Source of the DNA: Lachnospiraceae bacterium
GTDB taxonomy: Bacteria > Bacillota > Clostridia > Lachnospirales > Lachnospiraceae
DNA: 64,000 bases
NCBI GenBank assembly: GCA_022781925.1
Contig: JALESO010000004.1
Location: 42,169-106,168 of the forward strand
Direction of reading: 5' to 3'
The notes beneath the pieces were generated by a model that saw only the letters and a program-made list of their open reading frames with translations, searched no databases and had not been told where the DNA came from. Every line of letters starts with the position of its first letter. Within the stretch, counting starts at the first letter, position 1. Shown here piece after piece: positions 61,046 to 64,000 of this stretch. Position numbers and translations under genes: made by a program.

Positions 61046-62263
61046 ATGCGAGCTTATGAAAGATTATTAAATTATGTAAAAGTCTGGACGACCAGTGACG
61101 AGGAGAGTACCACTTCTCCGACTACGGCACGTCAGTTTGATCTGGCAAAACTTCTGGTGGAAGAAATGAAAGAGATGGGTATCGAGGATGCCATGATGGA
61201 CGAGTATGGATATGTGTATGGACATATTCCGGCGACTCCGGGGTATGAGAACCGCACCGCCATCGGATTCATTGCGCATATGGATACCGCACCGGATTAC
61301 AGTGGAGAAAATGTAAATCCGCAGATCATTGAACATTATGACGGCAAAGATGTGATTCTGGGAACTTCCGGCAGAACACTGACCGTTTCTGATTTCCCGG
61401 CATTACAGAAAATGGCCGGCAGAACATTGATCACCACAGATGGAACGACACTTCTGGGAGCGGATGACAAAGCAGGTATCGCTGAGATCCTGACCGTTGC
61501 CGAGGAATTGTTAAAAGGCGATATCCCTCACGGAAAAGTGTGCATCAGTTTTACCACGGATGAGGAAGTGGGAAGCGGCGCCTGCCACATGGATCTGGAG
61601 CGTTTTGGTGCACCGTATGCCTATACGGTAGACGGCGGCCCGGAAGGTGAGATCCAGTTTGAAAACTTTAATGCGGCATCCGCAGAATTTGCCATCCATG
61701 GTGTGAACGTACATCCGGGTGAAGCAAAAGATATCATGGTGAATTCCATGAAAATCGCTATGGAATTACAGAGTATGCTGCCGGAGCAGGAAGCACCGGA
61801 GCACACCGAAGGCTACGAAGGATTTTTCCATCTGATGGAAATGAACGGAAGTGTGGAAGAGACTACCATGGGATATCTGATCCGTGAGTTTGATGCGGAA
61901 AAATACAAAGCGCGCAAAGCACTGATGCAGGAGATCACAGCTTCCTTAAATAAAAAATACGGTGAAGGAACCGTAGAACTGGATCTGAAAGATTCTTACC
62001 GCAATATGCGTGAGAAGATCGAGCCGTGCATGCAGCTCATTGATTTTGCGGTTCAGGCGTGCAAAGATGCGGATGTGGAGCCGGATATCGCACCGATCCG
62101 TGGAGGTACAGACGGCGCCCGCCTGAGTTTTGTGGGACTTCCGTGTCCGAACCTTGGAACCGGCGGTTACGGATTCCACGGTGCGTATGAGCACATTACA
62201 GCTGAGGGCATGGATAAAGCCGTAGCAATTATAAGAAATATTGTGATTCAGTTTTCAAAGTAG
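61046..62263 (+). CDS. pepT: Peptidase T (tripeptide aminopeptidase)
   Basis: 405 aa M20B dizinc peptidase. IGFIAHMDTAPDYSGENV gives the first ligand and catalytic Asp, LLGADDKAGIAE the bridging Asp, and CISFTTDEEVGSGA the catalytic Glu pair. It releases N-terminal residues of tripeptides imported by Opp. TAGGAGG precedes ATG. Separate transcription from oppA is implied by the terminator. Confidence 0.94.
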   Translation: MRAYERLLNYVKVWTTSDEESTTSPTTARQFDLAKLLVEEMKEMGIEDAMMDEYGYVYGHIPATPGYENRTAIGFIAHMDTAPDYSGENVNPQIIEHYDGKDVILGTSGRTLTVSDFPALQKMAGRTLITTDGTTLLGADDKAGIAEILTVAEELLKGDIPHGKVCISFTTDEEVGSGACHMDLERFGAPYAYTVDGGPEGEIQFENFNAASAEFAIHGVNVHPGEAKDIMVNSMKIAMELQSMLPEQEAPEHTEGYEGFFHLMEMNGSVEETTMGYLIREFDAEKYKARKALMQEITASLNKKYGEGTVELDLKDSYRNMREKIEPCMQLIDFAVQACKDADVEPDIAPIRGGTDGARLSFVGLPCPNLGTGGYGFHGAYEHITAEGMDKAVAIIRNIVIQFSK

Positions 62264-62426
62264 AAAAATGGAATCGTATGTAAATGATTTGACCGTGCAG
62301 CAGTAAGAAAATAGCTACACAATAGCATGCTGCCAAAGTAAAGTAATGATATGCAAAAGCGAAAACATGAATTACATGGAAGTTACGAGAAAAGTGTTGA
62401 GAACGTGAGAAAGAGTAGGAAATTTT

Positions 62427-63116
62427 ATGGGTGCATTATTGTATCAGACGTTAAGAGAGAGTATTGTGGATGCCATCCGCAGTAAGATTTTTAACCATGA
62501 GATCAAGCCCGGACAGCGTATTGTGGAGTTGGAGCTGGCGAAAGAATTTCATACAAGCCGGGGACCGATCCGCGAGGCACTCCGACAGCTGGAAAATGAA
62601 GGAATCATCGTGTATACCAGAAATGTAGGCTGTTCCGTGAAAGAATTGTCTTTTCAGGATTCTTATGAAGTGTATCTGCTGAGAACCAATTATGAGGTGG
62701 TCAGTGTCAGATTTTTACAGGGAAAGATTCCGGAGAAATCCATGCAGCATCTGCAGGAAATCCTGGAACGGATGAAAAATCTGACGGCGGACGAGTTTGA
62801 CCAGGTATTTGCCTGTGATAATGAATTTCACGAAGAACTGGTGGAAATGAGCCGGATGGCGCGGCTGCAGAAAGCCTGGAAAGAACAGTATTACGGCAAT
62901 CTCTTTGCCGGCTATGATCTGGTGCAGGATAAGGAAGCAGTGGCAAAACGCCAGTATGCGTCCCACAAAGTCATTTATGACGCCTGCGTATCCGGAGATT
63001 GTGAAGCCATCTGCAAAGCCATCAAGGATCATTACTGGCGGACCATTGCCGGTATGATGCGGGAACAGAATGTGGATGCACCACATCTTGAACGCGGCTG
63101 GGAGAGTGCGTTTTAA
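62427..63116 (+). CDS. GntR-family regulator with FCD domain
   Basis: 229 aa. N-terminal winged helix (ESIVDAIRSKIFNHEIKPGQRIVELELAKEFHTSRGPIREALRQL) and a C-terminal all-helical FCD domain with metal-type positions (DNEFHEELVEMS, HYWRTIAGM). FadR-like regulators respond to small acids or amino acids. Its nearest neighbours are pepT and opp, so peptide or amino acid signals are plausible. No clear promoter was identified. Confidence 0.87.
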   Translation: MGALLYQTLRESIVDAIRSKIFNHEIKPGQRIVELELAKEFHTSRGPIREALRQLENEGIIVYTRNVGCSVKELSFQDSYEVYLLRTNYEVVSVRFLQGKIPEKSMQHLQEILERMKNLTADEFDQVFACDNEFHEELVEMSRMARLQKAWKEQYYGNLFAGYDLVQDKEAVAKRQYASHKVIYDACVSGDCEAICKAIKDHYWRTIAGMMREQNVDAPHLERGWESAF

Positions 63117-63150
63117 AATTCTTTTATATTGAAACGATAGACTGTGAATA

Positions 63151-63217
63151 GAAAATCAGCTTTATTTTGTCTTGCCGGCTAACAATCGCCTGTCAAGAAA
63201 AAATAAAGCTGATTTTC
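63151..63217. repeat. Conserved-core palindrome, copy D (terminator position)
   Basis: Perfect 18-bp outer arms (63151-63168 and 63200-63217; GAAAATCAGCTTTATTTT and complement) and the core GGCTAACAATCGCC at 63177-63190. It follows the GntR gene. Confidence 0.8.
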
Positions 63218-63270
63218 TAATTTTAGTTTTCGATTCAGTTCGTCTAAATAGATATGTATCTGATATGTTA

Positions 63271-63299
63271 CCCTCATATAGTCTTATATGGGGGTTTTT
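63271..63299 (+). terminator. Second terminator after copy D
   Basis: CCCTCATATA-GTCT-TATATGGGGG, then TTTTT. Confidence 0.75.
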
Positions 63300-63309
63300 C
63301 AGTACCTGA

Positions 63310-64000
63310 AAGCCAATCATACCAGTCATATTTTTAATCCCGAAAGAGGAATCTTCTGCATATTTTATAATTGATCTGGGAACCTATGATTTTACGGAGA
63401 TGCGGTTTACACCGCTGACCTATGTGGCAGATACCGTGAATTACTATGTAAACGGTGTGTTGCAGCCGAAACCGGCGGTAACGGCAGGTCCACCGCTGGT
63501 TGTATCCGGGCTGAATATTCCGGCAGGCGGCAATATTCTTCTGGTGTATGAGACAAAACTGAATGAATATGCGCCGCTGGCAGAAGAAGCCGAGATTAAG
63601 AATACGGCGTCGATTTCCGGTGCGGGTCTTACGTCGGTAGTAGTGGAAGAAACCGTGCAGGCAGTCGGCAAGCCGGTCCTGACCATTACGAAATCCGTAA
63701 GTCCGGTTCCGGTGACCGAGAACGGCACACTGACGTATACGTTCCTGATCCAGAACAATGGAAATACCGCGGCAGAAGAAGCCACGGCAGCGATCATCAC
63801 AGATGAATTTGATCCGATCCTGAAGAATCTGACGGTATCCTTCAATGGAACGGCATGGACAGAAGGGGTGGATTACACCTATGACGAAACTACCGGCAGC
63901 TTTGCAACAATAGCCGGTAAAGTAACCGTTCCGGCAGCACTTTATGTGCAGGATCCGCTGACAGATATCTGGATTACCAGCCCGGGAATCAGCACCCTGA
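63310..64000 (+). pseudogene. DUF11-like surface protein fragment lacking a start, cut by window edge
   Basis: One frame is open from 63310 (after TGA at 63307) to the right edge. From about 63364 it encodes protein-like sequence: LTYVADTVNYYVNGVLQPKP, VSGLNIPAGGNILLVYE, then LTITKSVSPVPVTENGTLTYTF, the hallmark of DUF11 repeats in clostridial surface proteins. Such proteins normally have ~100 more N-terminal residues. Here there is no ATG before 63400, no ribosome binding site and no signal peptide, and a terminator sits just upstream. It looks like a 5'-truncated remnant. An alternative is that 63400 is a real start of a short form. Confidence 0.65.

Noticed and set aside
63444..63845. 133-codon minus-strand frame near the right edge
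   Set aside because: It is antisense to the DUF11-like frame, which carries recognisable repeats.

Overview
This window looks like a chromosomal segment of a Gram-positive gut Clostridia, most likely Lachnospiraceae (a Blautia/Coprococcus/Dorea-like organism). The reasons are moderate GC with strong AGGAGG-type ribosome binding sites, a vanG-type operon, class C sortase pili, a SipW/TasA-like module, DUF4860-type pseudopilin genes and DUF11-type surface proteins. No rRNA, tRNA, CRISPR array, insertion sequence or phage gene was seen. Both edges cut genes: an acyltransferase on the left and a DUF11-like surface protein on the right.

Layout. 1-6.1 kb: membrane acyltransferase end, a secreted repeat protein with a peptidase M23 domain, pdxST (PLP synthase) with a divergent MocR/PdxR regulator, and an asparaginase. 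6.1-11.1 kb: a ROK repressor and a polyol/sugar operon (zinc dehydrogenase, GPH transporter, fructokinase-like kinase). Both promoters carry the same 22-bp palindrome just after the -10. 11.2-17.9 kb: a vanG-type D-Ala-D-Ser operon (vanR, vanS, vanG, vanXY, vanT) in which VanT is split into separate membrane and racemase genes. 18-24 kb: SulP transporter, NCS2 purine permease, LarE, AzlCD. 24-28.1 kb (minus): a small type IV pilus/pseudopilin operon with PilT and PilC, then a transglutaminase lipoprotein.

29.4-32.3 kb: an AT-rich cassette of TPR-histidine kinase (broken by one base in a G6 run), a lone receiver protein and a PIN-domain nuclease. I found no named system matching it. 32.3-47.6 kb: a large surface-structure locus. 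It holds a BTAD/SARP-type regulator, two small proteins sharing a WQG module, a 1526-aa VWA tip adhesin, a major LPXTG pilin, two class C sortases, an anchorless pilin-like protein, two TasA/camelysin-like SipW substrates, two C-terminally anchored proteins and the SipW signal peptidase. Sortase-pilus and SipW/TasA parts are interleaved in one cluster.

47.7-52.8 kb: glucose-type PTS EIICBA and enzyme I, preceded by a promoter, a ribonucleic antiterminator (RAT) and an overlapping terminator. The matching LicT/GlcT-type antiterminator gene lies downstream. 53-63.1 kb: peptide nutrition, with an M42 aminopeptidase, an oppBCDFA transporter, PepT and a GntR/FCD regulator.

The best unexplained structures are these: (i) four copies of a roughly 70-bp palindrome with a conserved apical core GCTAACAATCGC and covarying arms, all at gene ends; (ii) a 206-bp GC-rich inverted-repeat element at 54.2 kb; (iii) the TPR-kinase/receiver/PIN cassette; (iv) VanR-like boxes upstream of a strong terminator before vanG. 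Readings come from inspection only; no database search was possible.
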